This document shows, piece after piece, positions 1 through 5,535 of a DNA stretch of 7,836 nt (the first letter of the stretch is position 1; the number at the start of each line of letters is the position of its first letter). This DNA comes from JAMCRM01 sp041685075 (GTDB lineage Bacteria; Acidobacteriota; Terriglobia; Bryobacterales; Bryobacteraceae). A program made the translations under genes and the position numbers. Where the stretch lies: the NCBI GenBank assembly GCA_041685075.1, contig JAWLGN010000260.1, positions 1-7,836 of the forward strand, read 5' to 3'. The notes beneath the pieces are model-generated. The model was not told where the DNA came from. It ran no database searches and worked only from the letters and a program-made list of their open reading frames with translations.

Positions 1-1141
1 GGTAGAGATCCGGGGAGTTGAACAGGTTGCGCGCCACCGGGTTCATGAGCTGCTGGGGGATCTGGTTGTTGGGGAAGGGCTGGCGGATGCCGTTGGCATC
101 GGTGGTGTGGGGGTCGTAGAGCTGGATGTTCCTCTCGCTGAGCAGCCGGCTGAAGTCGCCCTGCCGGAACTCCGCGGGGATGACGTGAAAGGAGCCGATG
201 GTGCCGGGGTTGGCGCGGCGGGTGCCCTGGTAGTCCATGAAGAAGAACAGGCGGTCGCGGACCACGGGCCCGCCGAAGGTGCCGCCGAAGATGTTGAAGC
301 GCAGCGCCGGCCGATCGTTGCCCTGCCAGTTGCGCGCCCAGTTGTTGGCGTTGAGCTTGTCGTTGCGGAGGAACTCGAAGACGCTGCCGTGGAACTCGTT
401 GGTTCCGGACTTGATGGTCACGTTGACGATGCCGCCCTGGAAATTGCCGAACTCGGCGGAGGCATTGTTGGTGATCATCTTGAACTCCTGGATGGCGTCG
501 ATGTTGGGCTGGTAGGCGGTGAGGTTGTCGGAGACCTGGTTGTTGTCGATGCCGTCGAGCAGGAAGTTATTGGCTTCTTTCCGGTTGCCGTTCACGTAGG
601 GACGGCCGCCGCCGGTGGTGCGCTGGCCGTTGATGAAGCCGGAGGGATTCACCGTGGTGACACCCGCCGCCAACAGCGTCAACTGGATGAAGTTGCGGCT
701 GATGAGCGGGGTGTTGACGATGGTGGTGGACCCCACCACGGAGCCGACCTGGGTGGTTTCGGTCTGGAGCAGGGGGGCTTCGCCGGTCACCTGGACGCTT
801 TCGGTCACGGCGCCCACCTCCATGGCGGCGTCGATGCGGGCGCGCTGGTTGATTTCCAGCGTTACGCCGGGTTGTAGAAACACTTTGAAACCGGGGGCTT
901 CAATGCGGAGTTCGTAGGTCCCGACGGGAATGCGGGGGAAGGCATAGACCCCGTCCACGTTGGTCATGGTGGGCCAGTTGGTGCCGCGCTGCTGGTCCGT
1001 GGCGGTGACCTGGGCGTTGACGATGGCGGCTCCGGAGGGGTCCGTGACCCTCCCGGTAATACTGGCGCTGGTTTCCTGGCCCGGCGCGGGAAGCGTGGCG
1101 GCAAAAGCCAGGGCGATCGTATAGAGCGAGACTTTCCTCAT
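1..1141 (-). CDS. TonB-dependent receptor with carboxypeptidase-regulatory-like N-terminal domain (Oar-like), 5' part only
   Basis: This is the first 380 codons of an outer-membrane receptor; the rest, including nearly all of the beta-barrel, lies beyond the left edge. Residues 1 to about 22 form a signal peptide (MRK, a hydrophobic stretch, then APGQE). Residues 26-118 are a carboxypeptidase-regulatory-like beta domain, with GRVTDPSGA near residue 30 and the typical DGVYAFPRIPVGTYELRIEA near residue 63. From about 120 to 250 comes a plug-like region (NNFLLDGIDNN at 191-201, IQEFKMITNNASAEFG at 217-231, GGIVNVTIKSGTNEFHG at 236-252), followed by the barrel start typical of this family (FGGPVVRDRLFFFMDYQG at 289-306). 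Such receptors are thought to import large ligands, often polysaccharide fragments, using TonB; the substrate cannot be told here. The ATG at 1139-1141 is preceded by GGAAGGGG (1152-1159, minus strand) at 10 bases. The frame stays open to the edge. Confidence 0.93.
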   Translation of the reverse strand, partial: MRKVSLYTIALAFAATLPAPGQETSASITGRVTDPSGAAIVNAQVTATDQQRGTNWPTMTNVDGVYAFPRIPVGTYELRIEAPGFKVFLQPGVTLEINQRARIDAAMEVGAVTESVQVTGEAPLLQTETTQVGSVVGSTTIVNTPLISRNFIQLTLLAAGVTTVNPSGFINGQRTTGGGRPYVNGNRKEANNFLLDGIDNNQVSDNLTAYQPNIDAIQEFKMITNNASAEFGNFQGGIVNVTIKSGTNEFHGSVFEFLRNDKLNANNWARNWQGNDRPALRFNIFGGTFGGPVVRDRLFFFMDYQGTRRANPGTIGSFHVIPAEFRQGDFSRLLSERNIQLYDPHTTDANGIRQPFPNNQIPQQLMNPVARNLFNSPDLY

Positions 1142-1172
1142 AGTCTGGTTACCCCTTCCAAGGTCCTGCGAG

Positions 1173-1208
1173 ACCGCAGCACGCCCACGCTGCGGTCAAA
1201 GGCCGCAG
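1173..1208 (-). other. two mutually exclusive hairpins in the receptor mRNA leader
   Basis: ACCGCAGC (1173-1180) and GCTGCGGT (1189-1196) form a perfect 8-bp stem with an 8-base loop. CTGCGG (1190-1195) can instead pair with CCGCAG (1203-1208), so the middle arm is shared and only one stem can form at a time. Both lie in the predicted leader, downstream of the candidate start near 1247 and upstream of the ribosome-binding site at 1152-1159. No T-tract follows, so this is not an intrinsic terminator. It could be a leader switch, a DNA-binding site or chance in GC-rich DNA. Confidence 0.3.
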
Positions 1209-1252
1209 AGCGCGGCATGTGCAACGGAGTGGAGGGCCCCTCTTCTGCCGAG

Positions 1253-1270
1253 CATTGTGGTCCCACAGTG
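1253..1270. promoter_or_regulatory. 18-bp near-perfect palindrome, candidate operator over the receptor promoter
   Basis: CATTGTGGTCCCACAGTG pairs with itself at 8 of 9 positions; only T1255/G1268 fails. It covers the whole -10 hexamer and the adjacent part of the spacer of the receptor promoter, where a bound dimeric repressor would block RNA polymerase. The symmetry is seen directly; the operator role is inferred. The binding protein is unknown. The TrmB regulator two genes away is one possibility, but the palindrome beside its own gene has a different sequence. Confidence 0.45.
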
Positions 1271-1282
1271 GATGGCTGTCAA
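1254..1282 (-). promoter_or_regulatory. sigma70-type promoter of the TonB-dependent receptor gene
   Basis: On the minus strand a perfect TTGACA (1282-1277) is followed by a 17-base spacer and CACAAT (1259-1254), which matches 4 of 6 consensus -10 bases including the key second A and final T. Transcription would start near 1247, giving a leader of about 105 bases before the ATG at 1141. The perfect -35 and ideal spacing make this the best candidate in the divergent region; the -10 is only moderate, consistent with a regulated promoter. Confidence 0.55.
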
Positions 1283-1326
1283 GGGGCGCACATGTTAAAT
1301 TGCGGCCCGCGAGTGGGGGTGGCGAC

Positions 1327-1335
1327 TGTTACACT
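1327..1335 (+). promoter_or_regulatory. possible extended -10 element of the glycosyltransferase gene
   Basis: TGTTACACT fits the extended -10 pattern TGnTAnnnT, with 4 of 6 matches in the hexamer TACACT. No -35 is recognisable at 16-18 bases upstream. Transcription would begin around 1342, only about 8 bases before the ATG at 1350 and after the GGAG (1336-1339) that could serve as ribosome-binding site. The call is therefore weak: either the transcript is nearly leaderless or the real promoter lies elsewhere. Confidence 0.22.
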
Positions 1336-1349
1336 GGAGCTACGCTCTC

Positions 1350-2327
1350 ATGTTATCCATCGTGATTCCGGTTCATAACGAGGAGCCATCCATTCTGCCG
1401 CTCTACGATCGCCTGGTGAAAGCGCTGGGGGCAGTGGGCCGGCCCTACGAGATTCTGTTCGTGGACGATGCCTCCACCGACCGGAGTTTCGAGCTGCTGG
1501 CCAACCTGGCCGGGACCGACGGGCGGCTGAAGGTCATCCGGCTGCGGCGCAACTTCGGGCAGACGGCGGCGCTGGCCGCGGGCTTCGACGAGGCGGCCGG
1601 CGAGGTCGTCATCGCCATGGACGGGGATCTGCAGCACGATCCGGACGACATCCCCGCGCTGCTGGCCAAAATCGACGAGGGCTACGACATCGCCAGCGGA
1701 TGGCGCAAGGAGCGGCTGGATAACGCGCTCACGCGCAAGCTTCCCTCGCGCATCGCCAACTGGCTGATGGCGCGGGCCTCGGGCGTGGCGCTGCGCGATT
1801 TCGGCACCACCTTCAAGGCCTACCGCGCGGAGGTGCTGAAAGACGTGCACCTGTACGGCGAATTACACCGCTTCATCCCCGCGCTGGCGAGTTTCTACGG
1901 GGCGCGGGTGGCGGAGGTACCCATTCGCGACAGCCCGCGGGTGGGGGGAGGATCGCACTACGGCATCGGCCGCACCTTCCGGGTGCTGTTCGACATCCTG
2001 ACCATCCGGTTCCTGCTCAAGTACTTCACCCGGCCGATGCATTTCTTCGGTTCCCTGGGGCTGGCGGGGACGGTGACGGGCGGCGCCATTTTGGGAATCC
2101 TAGCGGTGAAGAAGCTGTTGGGGTACGAAATCCTGATGGAGCACGGGCCGCTGATGATTGCCGGGGGCCTGCTCGTGCTGGGCGGGCTGATGATGTTCAG
2201 CACGGGGCTGATCGGGGAACTGGTAATCCGGACCTACTTCGAAGGCCGGGGCCGCCGCATCTACGCGGTGCGCGAGATCGTTACCGAAGGCGGGCGCCGG
2301 GTGGCCGGCGGCGTCGGCCCCGATTAG
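1350..2327 (+). CDS. polyprenyl-phosphate glycosyltransferase, family GT2 (GtrB/ArnC/DPM1-like)
   Basis: The 325-residue protein has the usual length and order of enzymes that move a sugar from a nucleotide donor onto undecaprenyl phosphate at the cytoplasmic face of the inner membrane. The GT-A domain opens with LSIVIPVHNEE (2-12), has VDDASTD at 38-44, the LRRNFGQTAALAAGFD stretch at 65-80, and the metal-binding DGDLQHDP at 91-98. The segment around 197-209 (RVGGGSHYGIGRT) matches the conserved region that ends the catalytic domain in this group. Two membrane helices follow, about 231-254 and 265-290, ending in a basic tail (RGRR near 300). The lipid-linked sugar normally serves surface glycan or lipid A modification, or protein glycosylation; sugar and acceptor cannot be told, and no partner flippase or GT-C transferase is in the window. 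The ATG follows GGAG (1336-1339) by 10 bases. The stop overlaps the stop of the convergent trmB-like gene by 4 bases. Confidence 0.9.
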   Translation: MLSIVIPVHNEEPSILPLYDRLVKALGAVGRPYEILFVDDASTDRSFELLANLAGTDGRLKVIRLRRNFGQTAALAAGFDEAAGEVVIAMDGDLQHDPDDIPALLAKIDEGYDIASGWRKERLDNALTRKLPSRIANWLMARASGVALRDFGTTFKAYRAEVLKDVHLYGELHRFIPALASFYGARVAEVPIRDSPRVGGGSHYGIGRTFRVLFDILTIRFLLKYFTRPMHFFGSLGLAGTVTGGAILGILAVKKLLGYEILMEHGPLMIAGGLLVLGGLMMFSTGLIGELVIRTYFEGRGRRIYAVREIVTEGGRRVAGGVGPD

Positions 2328-3142
2328 AGTTCCGAGCCCTGGCGCCAATGGGCCTCGAAGAGCCCTTTCATGGCCTCGCCCATGCCCTCGTGTTCGAAGA
2401 CCACGGCGGTCCAGGAGGGGCGGGTCACGACGGGATCGAGCAGGGCGAGCATGCCGCAACGAGCGTCGAAGACCGCCAGTTTCATGGGCAGGGAGTCGGT
2501 CTGGCGGATTTCGACGCCGGCTTCGCGGTACTCCTGGAGGCGCCGGCGGTGGGGCTCGTCGATCTGCCCGGCTTCGAGCAGCAGGCGGCAGGCCACGCCG
2601 CTCTCGCGGGCCTGCTTGACGAGCTGCTCATCCAGCGGATCGACTGCGTAGGGCGGGCGCGAGAACTCCAGGTACTCCTGGCGAACCTCGGAGAGCATGC
2701 GGCGGTACTCGGCGGCGGTCTGGGCGGGCTCGGTCACGATGCGCAGGTAGTCCAGGGTGCCCCGGCCGACCTGGCCTTCCGAGTAGATGCTCTTCAGATC
2801 TTCCGCCAAGGCATTGGCCAGGCGGTTCTGGTCGTCCAGTTCATGCTCCAGGGCCTGGCGTTTCCGCGCCAGGTAGCCGGGGATGGCGAGATCCGGTTCC
2901 ACGGCGGAGAAGAGCTTGGTGCGTTCCTGCACTACCTGGGCGAAGCCCTTTTCCACGAGGCTGTCCAGCACCTCGTAGATTTTCTGCCGCGGCACCCGGG
3001 CGCGCGCGGCCAATTCCAGGGCTTTAAAACGGGGATGCCCCAGGAGAACCAGGTAGGATCGCGATTCGTAGGCGTTCAATCCGAGCTGCTGCAATCGGCG
3101 CCAGAAGCGCTGGTATTCCATTTCGGCCAGTTCTTCGGTCAT
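2324..3142 (-). CDS. TrmB-family transcriptional regulator
   Basis: This 272-residue protein has the TrmB layout. An N-terminal winged helix-turn-helix spans about residues 12-82 (LGLNAYESRSYLVLL at 20-34, then ALELAARARVPRQKIYEVLDSLVEKGF). A charged probable coiled-coil linker covers about 90-122 (LARKRQALEHELDDQNRLAN), as used for dimerisation in this family. The C-terminal effector domain (about 130-265) has CRLLLEAGQ near 185 and DSLPMKLAVFDARCGMLALL at 216-235, the strand pattern of TrmB C-terminal, PLD-like domains. TrmB proteins are best known as sugar-responsive regulators in archaea and are patchier in bacteria; the ligand here is unknown. The ATG is preceded by GAGG at about 5 bases. 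An 18-bp palindrome sits just upstream of that site, suggesting autoregulation. It is convergent with the glycosyltransferase and divergent from the NarL-type regulator gene. Confidence 0.85.
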   Translation of the reverse strand: MTEELAEMEYQRFWRRLQQLGLNAYESRSYLVLLGHPRFKALELAARARVPRQKIYEVLDSLVEKGFAQVVQERTKLFSAVEPDLAIPGYLARKRQALEHELDDQNRLANALAEDLKSIYSEGQVGRGTLDYLRIVTEPAQTAAEYRRMLSEVRQEYLEFSRPPYAVDPLDEQLVKQARESGVACRLLLEAGQIDEPHRRRLQEYREAGVEIRQTDSLPMKLAVFDARCGMLALLDPVVTRPSWTAVVFEHEGMGEAMKGLFEAHWRQGSEL

Positions 3143-3151
3143 GGTTCCTCA

Positions 3152-3169
3152 CCCAATCGTACGATAGGG
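3152..3169. promoter_or_regulatory. 18-bp palindrome beside the trmB-like gene, candidate autoregulatory operator
   Basis: CCCAATCGTACGATAGGG is symmetric at 8 of 9 positions; the central 10 bases ATCGTACGAT are perfect and only A3155/A3166 fails. It lies 10 bases upstream of the ATG at 3142, directly next to the ribosome-binding site. If the TAAAAT at 3192-3187 (minus strand) is the -10 element, it would occupy about +11 to +28 of the transcript, where a bound dimer would act as a roadblock. TrmB-type regulators bind palindromic DNA and often control neighbouring genes. The symmetry is seen; the role is inferred. Confidence 0.5.
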
Positions 3170-3186
3170 GCAGCCTGGTTCCCTCT

Positions 3187-3192
3187 ATTTTA
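3187..3192 (-). promoter_or_regulatory. possible -10 element of the trmB-like gene
   Basis: TAAAAT on the minus strand (3192-3187) matches 5 of 6 bases of the -10 consensus and is about 45 bases upstream of the ATG, a sensible leader length. No convincing -35 hexamer is found 16-18 bases further upstream, so the promoter would need an activator or the element is chance. Confidence 0.3.
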
Positions 3193-3250
3193 GCGGGCAT
3201 AATCCAGTGAATTTTGGAGGCGGGAGCGCGTAATGAAGGTCCGGAACCAT

Positions 3251-3279
3251 TTGACTTAGTACCAACGGACCTCTAAAAT
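3251..3279 (+). promoter_or_regulatory. strong sigma70-type promoter of the NarL-type response regulator gene
   Basis: TTGACT (3251-3256), a 17-base spacer and TAAAAT (3274-3279) each match the consensus at 5 of 6 bases with ideal spacing. Transcription would start near 3286, giving a short leader of about 16 bases before the ATG at 3302. This is the most consensus-like promoter in the window. Confidence 0.65.
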
Positions 3280-3301
3280 GTGAGCCTAAAGTGGGAAACG
3301 T

Positions 3302-4018
3302 ATGTCCGAGAACAGCTCAGCCTTGAATGATGCGCCGGGCCCGGTCGGGGAACGCGCCAAAATCCGCATCGTCGTGGCGGACGACCACCCGATTTTCCGC
3401 GATGGTCTGTGCAGATTGCTTGCCCTGGAGCCGGATTTCGAGGTTGTGGCACAGGCGCAGGACGGCAAGGAAGTCCTGGATGTCCTGCAGCAGCACGAGC
3501 CCGATATTCTCCTGTTGGATTTAAGAATGCCGGGGCTGGACGGGTTGGCGACGCTGCAGCGCCTCCAGGCGATGAAGAACAAGACCAAAGTGATCGTCCT
3601 GACGGCATCGGAGGACAAGAACGAGTTCATCCAGGCGATGAAATTCGGGACTTCCGGCATCGTGCTGAAGCAGACCGCCACGGAGCTGTTGATCAAGAGC
3701 ATCCGGAAGGTGAACGAGGGCGAGATCTGGCTGGATTCCCACACCACCGCGGCGGTGATGCGGCAGTTTGCCGCCGCGCCGGACGCGGCGCCGGCGGCGC
3801 CGCAGCAGCGGGAGCGCCCGCCGCTAAGCCAGCGGGAGCGCGAGATCGTGGCCCTGGTGGCGCAGGGTTTCAAGAACAAAGAGATGGCGGAGAAGATGTT
3901 CATCAGCGAGCAGACGGTGAAAAACCACCTGCACAACATCTTCGACAAGCTGGGGGTGTCGGACCGGCTGGAACTGGCCCTCTACGCCATCCACCACAAC
4001 CTGCACGTGGGGAAGTAG
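3302..4018 (+). CDS. NarL/FixJ-family response regulator (REC plus LuxR-type HTH)
   Basis: The 238-residue protein is a standard two-domain DNA-binding response regulator. The receiver (about 20-140) has the acidic pair D27-D28 in VVADDHP, phospho-acceptor D73 in LLLDLRMPG, switch T101 in VLTAS and K123 in VLKQ, so all residues needed for phosphorylation are present. A flexible Ala/Pro-rich linker (about 157-173) joins the LuxR-type helix-turn-helix, from LSQREREIVALVAQG (175-189) to SEQTVKNHLHNIFDKLGVSD (202-221). In this family, phosphorylation by a histidine kinase favours dimerisation and DNA binding. No kinase is adjacent, so partner and regulon are unknown. A 20-residue N-terminal extension precedes the receiver. 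The ribosome-binding site is poor (GTGGGAAA before the ATG), but no better in-frame start precedes the receiver. It converges on the sigma54 activator gene with 12 bases between the stops. Confidence 0.93.
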   Translation: MSENSSALNDAPGPVGERAKIRIVVADDHPIFRDGLCRLLALEPDFEVVAQAQDGKEVLDVLQQHEPDILLLDLRMPGLDGLATLQRLQAMKNKTKVIVLTASEDKNEFIQAMKFGTSGIVLKQTATELLIKSIRKVNEGEIWLDSHTTAAVMRQFAAAPDAAPAAPQQRERPPLSQREREIVALVAQGFKNKEMAEKMFISEQTVKNHLHNIFDKLGVSDRLELALYAIHHNLHVGK

Positions 4019-4030
4019 GGCGGGCCGCCG

Positions 4031-5419
4031 CTAGGCGCCCGCTCCCACTCCGGTACCGTATTCCTTCAGCTTGTTGTGCAGCGTCTTGAGGCTGATGCCC
4101 AGAATTTCAGCGGCACGCGTCTTGTTGTTATTGGTGTGCTCGAGGGTGCGGAGGATGAGTCCCTTCTCGGCCTCCCCCACGGTGGTGCCGACCGGGAAAC
4201 GCACAAACCCCTCTTCGGCGGCCGCGGCGGGCGCGACAGCCGCGCCGCTGCGCTGGTGCAGGAAGGCGGGCACGTGCTTCATCTCGATGGTGCCCTCGCC
4301 GGCGATGATGACGGCGCGTTCCAGCACGTTGCGCAGCTCCCGGACGTTGCCCGGCCAGTGATACTTCTCGAAAGCTTCCATCACGTCGGGGGCGATATCG
4401 CCCACGCGGCACTCGTGCTTGCGGTTGAGATCGCCGATTAAGGATTCGGCGATGGGCTGGATGTCTTCGCGGCGGTCGCGCAGCGGGGGCAGGTGGATGT
4501 GGAAGACGTTGAGCCGGTAGTAGAGGTCCTCGCGCAGGTGGCCGCCGGAAACGGCTTCCTCGGGGGCCTTATTGGTGGCTGCCACCACCCGGACGTCGAC
4601 TTCGAACTCGTTTTTGCCGCCCAGGCGCCGCACCTTGGAGTCCTCCAGAATGCGCAGCAGCTTGGCCTGGGTCTGCATGGGCATTTCGCCGATTTCATCC
4701 AGCAACAGGGTGCCGTGCTGGGCCACTTCAAAGCAGCCGGCGCGGCGCTCGGAAGCGCCGGTGAAGGAGCCTTTCTCGTGTCCGAACAGCTCGCTTTCGA
4801 TGAGGGTTTCGGGGAGCGCGGCGCAGTTGATGGCGATAAAGGGCCCCTGGCGGCGCGGGCTGAGCGCGTGCACCGTGCGGGCCACCAGTTCCTTGCCGGT
4901 GCCGCTCTCGCCGGTAATCAGCACGCAAGCCTTGCTGGGGCCGGCCTGCTGCAGAAGGGCAAAAATTTCCTGCATCACGGGCGAACGGCCCACCAGTTCG
5001 CCGAGCGATCCCTTGTACACCAACTGGCGCTCGAGGCTGCGCTTCTGCATGTGCAGTTCGGAGTGCGAACCCGCGCGGCGTACCAGCACCTCCAGGGTCT
5101 TGGGCTGGATGGGCTTTTCCAGGAACCAGTAGGCGCCCAGTTCGTGCACCGTCCGCACGGCGGTTTCGATGTTGCCGAACGCCGTCAGGACGATGGTGGG
5201 GGGCATTTCCGGCTGTTCGCGCAGCTTCTCCAGAAAGGCGAAGCCGTCCATGCCGGGCATGTTCAGGTCCGTCAGGATGACATCCGGCGTGAAGCTCTGG
5301 AGCTTTTCGAGCGCTTCGTTACCTTCGGCGGCGGTCTCCGCGCTCATGCCCCAGGCGGATACCATGGCGGCCAATCCGGTGCGCTGGCTGATCTCGTCGT
5401 CTACGATGAGAACTTTCAA
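4031..5419 (-). CDS. NtrC-family sigma54-dependent response regulator
   Basis: The 462-residue protein has the complete receiver, AAA+ and Fis-type HTH arrangement. The receiver (1-120) has D7-D8, phospho-acceptor D51 in ILTDLNMPG, T79 and K102. The AAA+ domain (about 140-370) shows Walker A GESGTGKE (170-177), the sigma54-contact loop as GSFTGA (217-222, where GAFTGA is commoner), Walker B TLLLDE (237-242), and REDLYYRLNV (296-305) carrying the likely arginine fingers. WPGNVRELRN (355-364) ends this module. After an Ala-rich linker, a Fis-type HTH occupies about 414-453 (NNKTRAAEILGISLKTLHNK at 431-450). Such proteins bind upstream sites and use ATP to open promoters held by sigma54. The start is TTG (5419-5417), backed by AGGAGA about 6 bases upstream; the next in-frame ATG, codon 19, would cut into the receiver. 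No kinase gene is adjacent, so the signal is unknown. Confidence 0.94.
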   Translation of the reverse strand: MKVLIVDDEISQRTGLAAMVSAWGMSAETAAEGNEALEKLQSFTPDVILTDLNMPGMDGFAFLEKLREQPEMPPTIVLTAFGNIETAVRTVHELGAYWFLEKPIQPKTLEVLVRRAGSHSELHMQKRSLERQLVYKGSLGELVGRSPVMQEIFALLQQAGPSKACVLITGESGTGKELVARTVHALSPRRQGPFIAINCAALPETLIESELFGHEKGSFTGASERRAGCFEVAQHGTLLLDEIGEMPMQTQAKLLRILEDSKVRRLGGKNEFEVDVRVVAATNKAPEEAVSGGHLREDLYYRLNVFHIHLPPLRDRREDIQPIAESLIGDLNRKHECRVGDIAPDVMEAFEKYHWPGNVRELRNVLERAVIIAGEGTIEMKHVPAFLHQRSGAAVAPAAAAEEGFVRFPVGTTVGEAEKGLILRTLEHTNNNKTRAAEILGISLKTLHNKLKEYGTGVGAGA

Positions 5420-5535
5420 TGGCTCTCCTGGGTTGCGGTTATTTTTTTGTTACCGAAGGGTGGCTACTACCCCTATTTTAAGCCTTTTTAGGCCCTGAGG
5501 CGAACTTCGGAGCGTGACTTGCAGGAGCAGAGGGC
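5420..5535. promoter_or_regulatory. divergent intergenic region between the sigma54 activator gene and the membrane protein gene
   Basis: This 116-base stretch is clearly richer in A and T than the genes around it, with a run of seven T at 5442-5448 (A-tract in the leader of the minus-strand gene) and TATTTTA at 5474-5480, which reads TAAAATA on the other strand and could be a -10 for either direction, without a good -35. CCGAAG (5453-5458) and CTTCGG (5505-5510) form a 6-bp inverted repeat spanning the centre. AGGAG at 5523-5527 is the ribosome-binding site for the GTG start at 5536. Confidence 0.4.
5508..5523 (+). promoter_or_regulatory. weak sigma54-like -24/-12 site upstream of the membrane protein gene
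   Basis: CGGAGCGTGACTTGCA has GG and GC exactly 12 bases apart, as required for sigma54, and a full TTGCA; against TGGCACGnnnnTTGCW it matches 9 of 12 defined bases, failing at T, C and A of the -24 block. It is upstream of a gene divergent from a sigma54 activator. Against it, transcription would start near 5534, after the good ribosome-binding site at 5523-5527 and only 2 bases before the GTG start, and a match of this quality is not rare in GC-rich DNA. Confidence 0.2.

Noticed and set aside
107..877. 256-codon open frame on the plus strand inside the receptor gene, rich in Val, Gly and Ala
   Set aside because: It is antisense to a well-matched TonB-dependent receptor frame and has the biased composition typical of GC-rich shadow frames.
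1216..1294. CATGTGC (1216-1222) and GCACATG (1288-1294), inverted 7-mers flanking the receptor promoter
   Set aside because: About one 7-bp inverted match is expected by chance in a 200-base region, and the arms are 65 bases apart.
2348..3193. 281-codon plus-strand open frame opposite the TrmB-like gene
   Set aside because: The minus-strand frame has a recognisable winged helix and effector domain; this one has no domain signs and is explained as its shadow.
4018..4040. GGGCG (4018-4022) and CGCCC (4036-4040) could form a hairpin between the convergent regulators
   Set aside because: The stem is only 5 bp with a 13-base loop and no T-tract on either strand; expected by chance at this GC content.
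4493..5491. 332-codon plus-strand open frame opposite the sigma54 activator gene
   Set aside because: The minus strand encodes an unambiguous NtrC-type protein; the plus frame is rich in His, Gly and Ala, typical of shadow frames.
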